Shown here: piece after piece, positions 43,975 to 53,703 of the stretch
How positions within the stretch are numbered: position 1 is the first letter of the stretch
How the letters are laid out: every line of letters begins with the position of its first letter
NCBI RefSeq assembly: GCF_000687915.1
Contig: NZ_JHZY01000002.1
Span: 1,736,001-1,800,000 of the forward strand
From: Leeuwenhoekiella sp. MAR_2009_132
Lineage (GTDB): Bacteria; Bacteroidota; Bacteroidia; Flavobacteriales; Flavobacteriaceae
DNA length: 64,000 nt
Direction: 5' to 3'
The notes under the pieces: generated by a model
What the model saw: only the letters and a program-made list of their open reading frames with translations
Told to the model about the DNA's origin: nothing
Databases searched by the model: none
Translations under genes and position numbers: made by a program

Positions 43975-44988
43975 GTGTATAAAAAATCAATAATAGTATC
44001 GCTAATTCTGGTTTATCTTGTGATAATTGCAGGTGCAGTTGTACGTATGACCGGCAGTGGAATGGGATGTCCCGACTGGCCTAAGTGTTTCGGATATATT
44101 ATACCGCCTACAGAACAGAGTCAGTTAGATTGGCACGCAGATCAATCTTATAAAAAAGGGCAGGTTATTATTTATGAAGAGAGCCTGCGTATAGCTAAAG
44201 AAGATTTTAATACCGGTTCTGTATTTAATGCACAAAACTGGAATGGTTATGACAAGCACGATTATGCAATTTTTAATCCATGGCATACGTGGATTGAATA
44301 TATTAACCGCCTCTTAGGAGCTCTGGCGGGTCTTGCTTTTCTGGTTATGCTAGGTGCTGCAATTTTTAAAGAACGTAATAGAAAACGCATTCTTTTATCC
44401 CTAAGCGCTGTAATTCTTATAGGATTTCAAGGATGGATAGGCGCTACTGTTGTTTACTCGGTTCTTTCACCGGTACGCATTACTATTCATATGGTTATTG
44501 CACTCTTCATTGTTGCCTTGCTAATTTATATGCTTTACGAGGCTACAAAGAAAACAGCGACTTATAAATTTGACAAGGCACTTAAAGTGGGTATGTTATT
44601 TGCTTTAATTCTTACACTCATACAAATTATATTAGGAACTCAGGTTAGACAACATATAGATGACACCATAGATGTGGTAGGATATGCTGCTAAATCACTT
44701 TGGTTAGAAAAGCCGGAACTCACTTTCTATATTCATCGCTCATTTTCAATAATCGTGTTTCTGTTAAATGCGTGGTTATTTTATAGAAATAAATCTTTAG
44801 TATTGGGACATCGCTCTTTTAAATGGGTGGTCAATTTAATTTCTTTAGAAATAATCACAGGTATTTTAATGTACTACTTTGACTTTCCATTTTTAACGCA
44901 ACCGCTACACCTGGTAATAGCTTCTATTTTATTCGGAATTCAATTCTATATACTACTAACTGCGTTTAAAGAAAAAACAAACGTCTAG
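43975..44988 (+). CDS. ctaA: Heme A synthase (COX15/CtaA family)
   Basis: A 337-residue membrane enzyme with about eight helices converting heme O to heme A for cytochrome oxidase. The first loop carries GSGMGCPDWPKCFG (paired Cys) and a long insert, then NRLLGALAGLAF and HMVIALFIVALLI with heme-ligand His, and the second half has ILGTQVR and HRSFS. The start codon is GTG at 43975; no closer ATG gives the conserved start. The usual partner ctaB is not in the window. Confidence 0.93.
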   Translation: MYKKSIIVSLILVYLVIIAGAVVRMTGSGMGCPDWPKCFGYIIPPTEQSQLDWHADQSYKKGQVIIYEESLRIAKEDFNTGSVFNAQNWNGYDKHDYAIFNPWHTWIEYINRLLGALAGLAFLVMLGAAIFKERNRKRILLSLSAVILIGFQGWIGATVVYSVLSPVRITIHMVIALFIVALLIYMLYEATKKTATYKFDKALKVGMLFALILTLIQIILGTQVRQHIDDTIDVVGYAAKSLWLEKPELTFYIHRSFSIIVFLLNAWLFYRNKSLVLGHRSFKWVVNLISLEIITGILMYYFDFPFLTQPLHLVIASILFGIQFYILLTAFKEKTNV

Positions 44989-45014
44989 ACAGCAACTGTT
45001 GTCTAAATTGTATC

Positions 45015-45049
45015 TTTACCCTCAACTTTTTTAAAAGGATGAGGGTAAA
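45015..45049. other. Perfect 10-bp hairpin in the ctaA-pRiA4b spacer
   Basis: TTTACCCTCA and TGAGGGTAAA form a perfect stem around a 15-base loop. There is no T run directly after it, so it is a weak terminator for ctaA or a leader element for the next gene. Confidence 0.5.
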
Positions 45050-45126
45050 CCTCAAAACTAAAAAATTCACTAATTCAGACTGAAAAGAGCAAGTTTAAAA
45101 CCTTGTTCTGTTTTAAATTTAATGTT

Positions 45127-45654
45127 ATGATTTACCGTTTTCGCATCATTCTCGATACCGAAGAAGATATTTTTAGAGATATAGAAATTGAACAATCTGC
45201 TACTTTTGAAGATTTGCACAACAGCATAACTCAAAGTTTTGGATTTGATGGTACAGAAATGGCTTCCTTTTATGTGAGTGATGATGAGTGGACGCAAGGT
45301 GAAGAAATTGCTTTATTTGATATGAGCGATGCAGAAATACCTCTGCGCACTATGCAGGATACTACACTAGAACAAATGCTTAATACAGATCAAAGACGTA
45401 TGATTTACGTGTATGACTTCTTTAATCTATGGACGTTCTTTGTTGAGCTTGCTGAAATTACCGAAGCTGATGACAGCACCCTATATCCTAATTTAATGTA
45501 TGTTTTTGGGCAAATTCCGGCACAAGCTCCAGAAACCGATTTTTCCGGAGATGAGAAAGATGCAGACGACGAGTTTGATGAAGATGATCCCTTTGATGAT
45601 GATTATGACATCGAAGATTATGAAGGTCTCGACTTTGACGAAAACTGGAATTAA
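45127..45654 (+). CDS. pRiA4b ORF-3-like domain protein
   Basis: A 175-residue protein with the plasmid pRiA4b ORF-3-like/TnpR-passenger domain (YRFRIILDTEEDIFRDIEIE, FGFDGTEMASFYVSDDEW, MIYVYDFFNLWTFFVEL). The C-terminal 35 residues are nearly all Asp/Glu. Despite its name the family is common in chromosomes and is not evidence of a mobile element. The frame reaches a TTG at 45103, but ATG 45127 (MIYRFRI) is the conserved start. Function unknown. Confidence 0.88.
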   Translation: MIYRFRIILDTEEDIFRDIEIEQSATFEDLHNSITQSFGFDGTEMASFYVSDDEWTQGEEIALFDMSDAEIPLRTMQDTTLEQMLNTDQRRMIYVYDFFNLWTFFVELAEITEADDSTLYPNLMYVFGQIPAQAPETDFSGDEKDADDEFDEDDPFDDDYDIEDYEGLDFDENWN

Positions 45655-45735
45655 AAATAGACTTCAGATTGCAGACGCTAGAATTTAGGGAATCTGTCTA
45701 ACTTCTAATATCTCAAATCTAAATACAAAAAAATA

Positions 45736-46794
45736 ATGATCAATTTATATTCTACGCAGATAGAGTCACTCTCTATCCACCGTATTGGTAACAAAAGTCG
45801 TGGTGAAGGTGCTTTTTTATCTAAAGAGCGTTATGCTTTAAACGATGAGATTACACCGCTTTTAAAAGAATTTTTCTTTAAACCGTTTCGGGAGAAAGAA
45901 GAGAATTATTATCAATTTGTACACGAGTCTGATCTTGAATTTCACTCCCTTTCAAATTTAATTGCAGCGCTTTTTGCAGACCCAAGTAAATCTCACGAGA
46001 TCTCTACTGAAATTGCAAAATTATTGTATGAGCAATCAAGCCACCCGCATATAAAGCCGGGTGAGGTCTACGTTGCGCATTTAGAAAATGTGATGCTAGA
46101 CAATGAGAAAGTAGATGCTATAGGCATATTTAAGTCTGAATTAAAACAAGACTTTCTACAATTTGAAGAAGCCGAAAGCAATCTTAAAATGCAACTCGAG
46201 CAAGGCGTTAGCCTAAGTAAACTTGACAAGGGCTGCCTTATTTTTAACAAGAATGCAGATAATGGTTATAAAATATTATCTAGCGACTCAAACCGTTACG
46301 ATACTAAATACTGGTTAGAAAATTTCTTAGGGGTTGATATGCTTGCAGATGAAAATTTCTACACCAAAAAATACCTTAAATTCTGTCAGGATTTTGCTAA
46401 AGATGTCGTGCTTCCTGCAGAAGATAAAAAGGAAGAAGTAATGTTTATGAATCGTGCCGTAAATCACTTTGCAAAAAACGACGAATTTGTAGAGCAGAAT
46501 TTCATGAACGAAGTAATGGAAAATCCTGCACTCATTCCCGAGTTCAACAATTATAAACTAGAGAAAGCGCCTAAATATAAAATTGAAGACCTTACGACCT
46601 TCCCTATAGCAAATACCGCTGTAACTGCCGCTCGTAAAAAGATTAAAAGTGTTATTGAATTAGACACCCACATACAGATAAAGCTAGACTTTATTAATCC
46701 TGAAAGTGCCGAGAAATTTGTAGAAAAAGGATGGGATGAAGAACGCCAGATGTATTATTATCTGGTATATTTCAACAAAGAGCAGAAGTCTTAA
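45736..46794 (+). CDS. Nucleoid-associated protein, NdpA/YejK family
   Basis: A 352-residue protein of the 37-kDa nucleoid-associated (NdpA/YejK) family: N-terminal IESLSIHRIGNKSRGEGA, central GEVYVAHLENVMLDNEKVDA and GIFKSEL, and FMNRAVNHFAKNDEF later. Homologues coat DNA, and some relatives act in plasmid or phage defence contexts. It is an isolated gene here, ending at a long perfect terminator stem shared with uvrB. Confidence 0.9.
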   Translation: MINLYSTQIESLSIHRIGNKSRGEGAFLSKERYALNDEITPLLKEFFFKPFREKEENYYQFVHESDLEFHSLSNLIAALFADPSKSHEISTEIAKLLYEQSSHPHIKPGEVYVAHLENVMLDNEKVDAIGIFKSELKQDFLQFEEAESNLKMQLEQGVSLSKLDKGCLIFNKNADNGYKILSSDSNRYDTKYWLENFLGVDMLADENFYTKKYLKFCQDFAKDVVLPAEDKKEEVMFMNRAVNHFAKNDEFVEQNFMNEVMENPALIPEFNNYKLEKAPKYKIEDLTTFPIANTAVTAARKKIKSVIELDTHIQIKLDFINPESAEKFVEKGWDEERQMYYYLVYFNKEQKS

Positions 46795-46804
46795 CACCTT
46801 TTAA

Positions 46805-46849
46805 AAAACACAAAACCCGAATCTTATTTAGATTCGGGTTTTGTGTTTT
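46805..46849. terminator. Strong bidirectional terminator, 20-bp perfect stem
   Basis: AAAACACAAAACCCGAATCT and AGATTCGGGTTTTGTGTTTT pair fully around a 5-base loop. The stem lies between the convergent NdpA and uvrB genes and carries A and T runs for both strands. Confidence 0.9.
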
Positions 46850-46856
46850 ATAGACT

Positions 46857-48857
46857 TTATGCAAGTTCCTTAACCTGCTCCTGATAAGTTTTAATACGGT
46901 CACGCAGTTTTGCCGCTTCCATAAAGTCGAGCTCTTTTGCAGCAGATTCCATTTGTTTACGAGTGTCTCGTATGAGCTGCTCAAGTTTCGGCTTACTCAT
47001 ATAAGCAGTTTCCGGCTCTGCCGCCATATTTAATAATTCCTGAGCCTCTTGTTTAAATTTATCAGTTTTTGCCAATGCACTATCTAAAGATTTTTTGATT
47101 GCTACAGGCTTTAAACCATGTTCCTCATTAAAATTAATTTGTTTCTGGCGTCTGTAATTAGAATCATCTATAGTCTCCTGCATACTTCGTGTAATCTTAT
47201 CAGCATACATAATAGCAAGACCATTAATATTACGCGCAGCACGACCTATAGTCTGCGTTAGCGAGCGGTTGCTTCTTAAAAACCCTTCTTTATCGGCATC
47301 TAAAATAGCTACAAGAGAAACCTCAGGTAAATCGAGACCTTCCCGAAGTAAGTTTACACCAACTAAAACATCAAATATACCTTTACGCAAATCAGACATT
47401 ATCTCTACGCGCTCTAAGGTATCAACATCAGAGTGAATATAACGTGTTCTAATATTTACACGCGTAAAGTATTTGGTTAACTCCTCTGCCATACGCTTAG
47501 TAAGCGTAGTAACCAGTGTACGCTCATCTTTATCTACCCGCTTATTAATTTCTTCAATTAAATCATCTATCTGATTTAAACTGGGGCGTACCTCAACCAC
47601 CGGATCTAATAATCCTGTAGGTCGTATAATCTGCTCAACATAGGTTCCTTCAGACTTTTGTAATTCATAATCTGCAGGTGTTGCACTCACATATATCACC
47701 TGATTCTGCAATTGCTCAAATTCTTCAAACTTTAGCGGACGGTTGTCCATTGCTGCGGGTAGTCTAAAACCGTACTCCACGAGATTTTCTTTACGACTGC
47801 GGTCACCGCCGTACATAGCACTAACTTGAGAAACGGTTACGTGACTCTCATCAACTACCATTAAATAATCATCTGGGAAGTAATCTAATAAACAGAATGG
47901 TCGTGTACCGGGCTCTCTTCCATCTAAATACCTCGAATAGTTTTCTATACCGCTACAGTAGCCTAGTTCTCGTATCATTTCCAAATCAAAATTGGTACGC
48001 TCTTCCAGACGCTTTGCTTCCAGATGTTTTCCTATTTCCTTGAAATAATCAACCTGCTTCACCATATCAGATCCTATTTGATTAATGGCACCCTGTAATC
48101 GGTCAGGACTGGTCACAAACATATTTGCAGGATAAATATTAAGACGGTCGTATTTTTCTAAAATCTCATTGGTTGTAACATCAAACGCTTCAATCTCTTC
48201 AATCTCATCTCCAAAAAAATGAACTCTAAAGGCGTGATCATCATATCCCGGAAATATATCTACGGTATCTCCCTTAATTCGGAAATTTCCGCGGTTAAAA
48301 TCACCTGTAGTCCTACTGTATAAACTTTGAACTAATCGCTTCAGCAATTGCGTTCTGGAGATTACCATATCCTTTTCAATACTGATAACGTTCTTCTGAA
48401 ATTCGACCGGGTTACCTATACCATACAAACAAGAAACCGAAGCTACCACAATGATATCCCGTCTTCCTGATAGTAAAGAAGAAGTTGTACTTAAACGTAA
48501 TTTTTCGATCTCCTCATTAATGGAAAGGTCCTTTTCTATATACGTCCCAGAACTGGGTATGTAGGCTTCGGGCTGATAGTAATCGTAATAGGAAACAAAA
48601 TACTCGACCGCGTTTTCAGGAAAAAAAGCTTTAAACTCACTATAAAGCTGTGCCGCAAGTGTTTTATTATGTGCAAGCACCAGTGTAGGTTTTTGAACCT
48701 CCTGTACCACATTTGCAACGGTAAATGTTTTACCACTACCGGTAACTCCTAACAAGGTCTGATACTGTTCACCGGCATCGATACCGTTAACCAGTTGCTT
48801 TATAGCTTCAGGTTGATCTCCTGCAGGCTTAAATTCTGAATGTATATTGAATTTCAA
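46857..48857 (-). CDS. uvrB: Excinuclease ABC subunit B
   Basis: A 666-residue UvrB, the damage-verifying helicase of nucleotide excision repair. Walker A is LLGVTGSGKTFTVANV; the beta-hairpin YVSYYDYYQPEAYIPSSGTY, motif DESHVTVSQV, the LLREGLDLPEVSLVAILDAD block and QTIGRAARN are all present. A UVR domain (residues about 625-660) binds UvrC. The start is TTG at 48857 (MKFNIHSEFKPAG), since no in-frame ATG precedes the conserved N-terminus. Ends at the 20-bp terminator stem. Confidence 0.96.
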   Translation of the reverse strand: MKFNIHSEFKPAGDQPEAIKQLVNGIDAGEQYQTLLGVTGSGKTFTVANVVQEVQKPTLVLAHNKTLAAQLYSEFKAFFPENAVEYFVSYYDYYQPEAYIPSSGTYIEKDLSINEEIEKLRLSTTSSLLSGRRDIIVVASVSCLYGIGNPVEFQKNVISIEKDMVISRTQLLKRLVQSLYSRTTGDFNRGNFRIKGDTVDIFPGYDDHAFRVHFFGDEIEEIEAFDVTTNEILEKYDRLNIYPANMFVTSPDRLQGAINQIGSDMVKQVDYFKEIGKHLEAKRLEERTNFDLEMIRELGYCSGIENYSRYLDGREPGTRPFCLLDYFPDDYLMVVDESHVTVSQVSAMYGGDRSRKENLVEYGFRLPAAMDNRPLKFEEFEQLQNQVIYVSATPADYELQKSEGTYVEQIIRPTGLLDPVVEVRPSLNQIDDLIEEINKRVDKDERTLVTTLTKRMAEELTKYFTRVNIRTRYIHSDVDTLERVEIMSDLRKGIFDVLVGVNLLREGLDLPEVSLVAILDADKEGFLRSNRSLTQTIGRAARNINGLAIMYADKITRSMQETIDDSNYRRQKQINFNEEHGLKPVAIKKSLDSALAKTDKFKQEAQELLNMAAEPETAYMSKPKLEQLIRDTRKQMESAAKELDFMEAAKLRDRIKTYQEQVKELA

Positions 48858-49045
48858 AGTATAGCAATTTTTCGCATCATCTGCGAGTTAAAATGGACGC
48901 CACATAGAACTTAAAAGCTTATCAGTTTTAATATTAACTGAAAGACGACTGCTCTATTTTAAACGCACTACAAAATTAAACTATTTGAGATTCAGCTAAA
49001 AGGATGTAAATCTTAGGAGAAACTTAAAGTTTTGCCCAAAATAGG

Positions 49046-51781
49046 TTAGCGTTTTAAGGTAAAATGGGATTTAAACACTCTGCCATCTTCTAAAACAACA
49101 TCAAACCAGTAATCATCTGCTGGTGAGTTTACGCCTCTAACCGTACCATCCCAGCCTTCTCCCAGTGGATTGATTTCTTTTAATAGCTTACCGTACCGGT
49201 TAAATACCCGAATTACCGTACCGGGCTGAACCAGTTCACTAATTCCCTGAACTTGCCATGTATCGTGATATCCATCACCATTTGGTGTAAAGTACTTCAT
49301 AAATCCTATAATACTAAACTCCTGCTCCACAATACCACAACCTTCTTTAGATCGCACATAAACCGTATGAAACCCGGGCAATAATCCTGTAAAAGTCGAG
49401 CTATCCTGATAGGGCCCTATAGCATCATCTAGCGTAAATTCAAAGTTACCATCCCCAGAGATTGTGATAACCGCTGTATTATTTTCGCTGGCGTCAGTTA
49501 CTTCAATATTTTCAATAATTGCTAATTCCTTTTCTTCAATAGTAAAGGTTTCCTCTCTAAAACAACCCGTTAAAACATCTGTAACCCGCAAAGTATGCTC
49601 ACCCGGTAAATTGGTTTGTAATTCTGGTGTGGTTTGCCCTTCTGGCAACCATAGATACGCATAGGTTCTCGATGTGTCCAGAAATGAATTGTCTGGCACA
49701 TAAGTCTCTAATTCCGGAAAAACTGAAGCACAATAAAAAGCTTCCTCAGGAAGCGTAAAATCTGGTCTGGGATTTACCCGCAGTTCAAGTTGGCTTATTG
49801 CAAAACAAGCATTGTTGTTTTCTACGCGTGCGAATACAATTTGATTATAGGCTGTACTATTTGTGTATGCTACCGGTAAAAGTTCATTTGCATCTTCTAG
49901 CAACGCTCCGCGTTCTGTTAAGTAATAATGTATATCAGGAGTACCCGTACTGGCTCCAGACACTTGAGAATCTGCGTCACGCAGATTAAACGTAACAAAA
50001 CCGGTATCATCAATATCACACTCCTCTAGAAGCCCTGTTGATGCTGCTGTACTGCTCACAACAAGATTTAAGGGGGCAGCTACAGCGCATCCTGCAGGAT
50101 TAACTATACGTGCGTATAAAGTTTCAGAAGGTCTTTTATTTTCATATCCTACTGGCTCTATGGGATCAATATCTAATAGTGCCTGAGTTAAACTGGGGTG
50201 ATACGTCACGCTCAAGTTAGGATCTGCGAGAGTAAAATCTGAATTTGCTTCATTTAGGTTAAATATACTTAAGCCATCAGCCGTTACAGAATCTTCACAC
50301 TGAACCAATCGTGCCCCTGTAGATGCCTGTGGAAAAGCATAGTACGTAACCTCTGCATACCCTATTTTTTCACAACTGCCGTCATTAGGGTCGAGTCTAA
50401 ATTCGTAATTTTCTGTGTATGGCAATGTAACACCGGCTGGTTGTCTAATATTTAATTCAAAGGTTGTCTCACGGGGTATAAGATTATCATTTAAATACCA
50501 GCTGTACGTGGCACCAGGAACTGCTTCATATTTTAACGTATACGTATCGCCGTCACAAAGTGCTAACTTTTTAGAATCTGTACTGTTTTGAATGATATCT
50601 AACTCATTAAACAACGATTGATTAAAAGGTGGTAAGCCTTGAAAACTAATGCCGCTTCCCAGATTTATTGCGCGATCTCTATAATTTGCAGCAACACCGG
50701 CGGCATTAGGATTATCTATAACTCCTAAATATGGTAAGCCTACTGAGTAAGCTAAACTCAACGTACGGTAAATTTTACCATCAGGAGCTAACTGAAGGCT
50801 GCCGCGGTAACTCCCTTGCTGATCTAATATAACCTGACTGGCACTTATATCTGCGGCTTCTGTATCGTATTGAATTAGCGATGAAAAGTGATTACCTACT
50901 TCAGGTTCATCTGAACCGTTAGAACTATGAACATACAGATATTTATTATTAGGTGAAAACTCAACACCGTATGATGCCTTATTTGGCCCATCTATTGACA
51001 ATTGCTGAAGATTGCTTGCCATACCGGTTGCAGAGTCAAAATCTGTAAGATATAAACCAAAAAACATATTAGCTATCGCCAGTTGCTTCCCGTCTGGAGA
51101 AAATTTCATGTTTCCTCTACGATCTTCAATTGCCAGAGAAAGATTTGATTTAACAGGAGTTAATTGAATGCCAGAATCATTTAATTCATAAGCATACAGC
51201 GTACTTATAACCTCTTCATTTCCGCTTGAAGAAGAGAATGCCACCATCCACACACTATTAGTAACACAACTTTTAATAACAGCACTTAATTTTTCTGAAG
51301 CAAAATTTAAGAGTTTTCTGTTTTTAACGGTGACTTCTCCCTGAGGATTAGAATTAAAATTGACAATACTATAATTTAATCCATCGTCTTTATCAGTCTC
51401 GCGTAAACGGGTGTCTATAGTAAAAATATAATAAATACCCGGGGTATTAGGTTGTGGTATTATAATAGCAGACTGCGTGCTTGAGGCATTACCAAACAGG
51501 CCTGTGCCATTAATCATAACAGTATGGTTAGCCGTATAAACTGTCTGACCATCAGTATAGAAAAGCAAACTGCCATTATCATCTGAGATGGTCGCACAAC
51601 CTTCTAAGGTATCTAATTGACCATCAGTTAATACCTGTGGAGTTGAGTTATTAAAATTAAGACCTGCGCCTTTGCCAAAATACCAGTTATTAGCCTGGCT
51701 TTGAGCATTTAATTGTACAACAAAGAGTAGGAAAAGAATGTAAAGAACATTCTGTTTTAGCGTATTTTTTTTCAACTGCAC
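49046..51781 (-). CDS. Secreted T9SS type B sorting-domain protein
   Basis: A 911-residue exported protein with a Sec signal peptide ending LNAQ near residue 27 (GTG start). Residues about 30-390 look like a WD40/YVTN-like beta-propeller (WYFGKGAGLNFNN, GNMKFSPDGKQLAIAN, GVEFSPNNKYLYV). Several Ig/PKD-like domains follow. A C-terminal gliding-motility/type B sorting domain closes it (MKYFTPNGDGYHDTWQV, VFNRYGKLLKE, GEGWDGTVRG, PADDYWFDV). It is a type IX secretion cargo displayed at the cell surface or released. No binding partner can be read. Confidence 0.93.
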   Translation of the reverse strand: MQLKKNTLKQNVLYILFLLFVVQLNAQSQANNWYFGKGAGLNFNNSTPQVLTDGQLDTLEGCATISDDNGSLLFYTDGQTVYTANHTVMINGTGLFGNASSTQSAIIIPQPNTPGIYYIFTIDTRLRETDKDDGLNYSIVNFNSNPQGEVTVKNRKLLNFASEKLSAVIKSCVTNSVWMVAFSSSSGNEEVISTLYAYELNDSGIQLTPVKSNLSLAIEDRRGNMKFSPDGKQLAIANMFFGLYLTDFDSATGMASNLQQLSIDGPNKASYGVEFSPNNKYLYVHSSNGSDEPEVGNHFSSLIQYDTEAADISASQVILDQQGSYRGSLQLAPDGKIYRTLSLAYSVGLPYLGVIDNPNAAGVAANYRDRAINLGSGISFQGLPPFNQSLFNELDIIQNSTDSKKLALCDGDTYTLKYEAVPGATYSWYLNDNLIPRETTFELNIRQPAGVTLPYTENYEFRLDPNDGSCEKIGYAEVTYYAFPQASTGARLVQCEDSVTADGLSIFNLNEANSDFTLADPNLSVTYHPSLTQALLDIDPIEPVGYENKRPSETLYARIVNPAGCAVAAPLNLVVSSTAASTGLLEECDIDDTGFVTFNLRDADSQVSGASTGTPDIHYYLTERGALLEDANELLPVAYTNSTAYNQIVFARVENNNACFAISQLELRVNPRPDFTLPEEAFYCASVFPELETYVPDNSFLDTSRTYAYLWLPEGQTTPELQTNLPGEHTLRVTDVLTGCFREETFTIEEKELAIIENIEVTDASENNTAVITISGDGNFEFTLDDAIGPYQDSSTFTGLLPGFHTVYVRSKEGCGIVEQEFSIIGFMKYFTPNGDGYHDTWQVQGISELVQPGTVIRVFNRYGKLLKEINPLGEGWDGTVRGVNSPADDYWFDVVLEDGRVFKSHFTLKR

Positions 51782-51870
51782 TTATTTTTCGTACAATTTA
51801 AACCTTTAAAATCATAAATAAAAAAACTATCGCTCACAAGATTTTTATTGCGATTAAAGGGAACTAATTG

Positions 51871-52701
51871 CTACAAATCCCGCTTTTTAAGCAGTGCATA
51901 AGCGCCATAAATAAAAATGAAGATCCATACCGAAACAATAACTACTTCATACCAGTGTACTGCGTAATCTATACTTATATCTGCCTGTAATTGTGTGGCT
52001 GCGGCTTCAATAAAATTGAGCCGTTGAAAAGGAAGATTAATTAAATTTTTCATCGCTTCAAGCGGAAAAAACTGAACAATTCCATCTGCTAACTCGGCAC
52101 TGGTTTTCCACCTTAAAATTCCGTAGATGATGTTTTCAAAAATCCACCAGACAAACAAAAAGCCCAGAGCAAAAGCAGAACGCTTTACTAAAACGCCCAG
52201 AAATAAACAGAAAGAAAAGAAACCTACAAGTTTTAAAAAGTAAGCGACCAGAAATTCCATCTCGCGGGTAACAATACTAAACTCGGTATAATCTGAAAAA
52301 GAATACCCTAAAATTAGCGTCATTACAAAGATGAAAAATGTAGAAAGTAATGCAAAAGCAACAACGGTATAAAATTTAGAAAGCATAAATTCTTTCTTAC
52401 TCAACCCATCAATTAGGTTTTGCTTTAACGTTCTGTTACTATATTCATTAGAAATCATCGAGACAATTACAATCGCCAAAAAGAATTTTAATGTTGCCGC
52501 AACCCAGGTATTAAAATGCCAAATAAACGGAAAATTGAAAATACCCTGATCTGCTATACGTATTTGAAAGTCACCCAAGTTAAATTCAATAGAGGCGATA
52601 AGTGCAATGAATGAAAGAATTACAAAATAGGCGATACTCAATACTTTTGAGGACCTGCTGTGTTTTAATTTGTAAAATTCTATGGTAAGTAATCGTAGCA
52701 T
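51871..52701 (-). CDS. ABC-2 type transporter permease
   Basis: A 276-residue integral membrane protein with six predicted helices (starts near residues 20, 65, 105, 145, 170 and 250). The start LRLLTIEFYKLKHSRSSKVL and the NEYSNRTLKQNLIDGLSKKEF loop are typical of lantibiotic-immunity-like ABC-2 permeases. The ATPase gene lies 8 bp upstream on the same strand. The pair forms an exporter of unknown substrate, possibly membrane-active peptides. Confidence 0.88.
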   Translation of the reverse strand: MLRLLTIEFYKLKHSRSSKVLSIAYFVILSFIALIASIEFNLGDFQIRIADQGIFNFPFIWHFNTWVAATLKFFLAIVIVSMISNEYSNRTLKQNLIDGLSKKEFMLSKFYTVVAFALLSTFFIFVMTLILGYSFSDYTEFSIVTREMEFLVAYFLKLVGFFSFCLFLGVLVKRSAFALGFLFVWWIFENIIYGILRWKTSAELADGIVQFFPLEAMKNLINLPFQRLNFIEAAATQLQADISIDYAVHWYEVVIVSVWIFIFIYGAYALLKKRDL

Positions 52702-52709
52702 GTAGGTGC

Positions 52710-53609
52710 TTAGTTTAGTTTGGCTGTAAGTTGTAAAAATTGCTCTTCAAGGCTTTCTTTGCGCATCACCAGATGGGAAAGAACAATATGTTTTTCAAAT
52801 AAATAGCTGTTTAAAGCTTCCGCAGAAAGTGGATTTTTGAGAAATGCGGTTATTAAACCATTCTCTTCTTTTAAAGATGCAAAATCAGGATGTGTTTCTA
52901 AGGCTAAAATAAGATCTTGTTGTCGCTCACAGCGCAATTCAAAAAAGCCGTGACTGGCGTTTAATTCATCTACAGGACCAGCGTATAATTTAATTCCGTT
53001 TCTAATTATGACCACATGCGAACATACCTTTTCAACCTCATCAAGTAAATGGGATGCAAGAAGAATGGTGGTTCCGCCAGAAGCGATATTCTTTATAATC
53101 TCTCGTATTTGATGAATTCCCTGTGGGTCAAGACCATTCGTTGGTTCGTCTAAAATTAAAATTTCAGGATCATTTAATAAAGCTGAAGCAATAGCGAGTC
53201 GCTGCTTCATACCTAAAGAAAAGGTGCTAAACTTACTATCCTTACGATCTAAGAGATGTACGATTTCTAATTTTTCGTCAATCTTTGAAGGATCTACATC
53301 TTTAATGGTGCATACTAACTTAAGATTTTGTGCAGCCGTCATATAGGGGTAAAAGTTAGGACGCTCTATTATTGCTCCTACTTTTTTTAAGGCGTTATGG
53401 GTTGTATCACTACCATCAAACCACCTAAAATCTCCAGACGTGGCATTTACAACATTGAGTACCATACCCAGCGTGGTGGACTTACCACTACCGTTAGGTC
53501 CTAAAATGCCGTAAACATTTCCCTTTTCAATAGTGAAACTCAGATCGTTTACAGCTTTAACTTTACCGTAATGCTTTGTGAGGTTTTTAAGAGTAAGAAT
53601 TGTATCCAA
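52710..53609 (-). CDS. ABC transporter ATP-binding protein (ABC-2 exporter type)
   Basis: A 299-residue ATPase with Walker A GILGPNGSGKSTTLGM, signature FSLGMKQRLAIASALL, Walker B ILILDEPTNGLDPQG and an H-loop in LLASHLLDEVE. It belongs to the BcrA/CcmA-like group that pairs with ABC-2 permeases, and the permease gene follows. The frame extends to GTG 53651, but TTG 53609 gives MDTILTLKNLTKHYG, the normal family start. It is divergent from the gene at 53704. Confidence 0.9.
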   Translation of the reverse strand: MDTILTLKNLTKHYGKVKAVNDLSFTIEKGNVYGILGPNGSGKSTTLGMVLNVVNATSGDFRWFDGSDTTHNALKKVGAIIERPNFYPYMTAAQNLKLVCTIKDVDPSKIDEKLEIVHLLDRKDSKFSTFSLGMKQRLAIASALLNDPEILILDEPTNGLDPQGIHQIREIIKNIASGGTTILLASHLLDEVEKVCSHVVIIRNGIKLYAGPVDELNASHGFFELRCERQQDLILALETHPDFASLKEENGLITAFLKNPLSAEALNSYLFEKHIVLSHLVMRKESLEEQFLQLTAKLN

Positions 53610-53659
53610 AAGCGTAATTTTAAGATTAGCGTTCTTTAACAAGACGAGCACAAACCTGT

Positions 53660-53685
53660 TTTGTTACAGCACTTAATTACCTTTG
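53660..53685 (+). promoter_or_regulatory. Candidate promoter for the gene at 53704
   Basis: TACCTTTG (53678-53685) is an exact TAnnTTTG match, 18 bp before the ATG. A TTTG at 53660-53663 lies only 14 bp upstream, short of the usual 17-23, so the -33 assignment is weak. It overlaps the alternative upstream start of the same frame and supports ATG 53704. Confidence 0.45.
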
Positions 53686-53703
53686 TACAAATCCCTTTTG
53701 ACT

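Noticed and set aside
45127..45654. A mobile-element call based on the pRiA4b ORF-3/TnpR passenger name
   Set aside because: No transposase, terminal repeats or target duplication are visible; the family is common in chromosomes.
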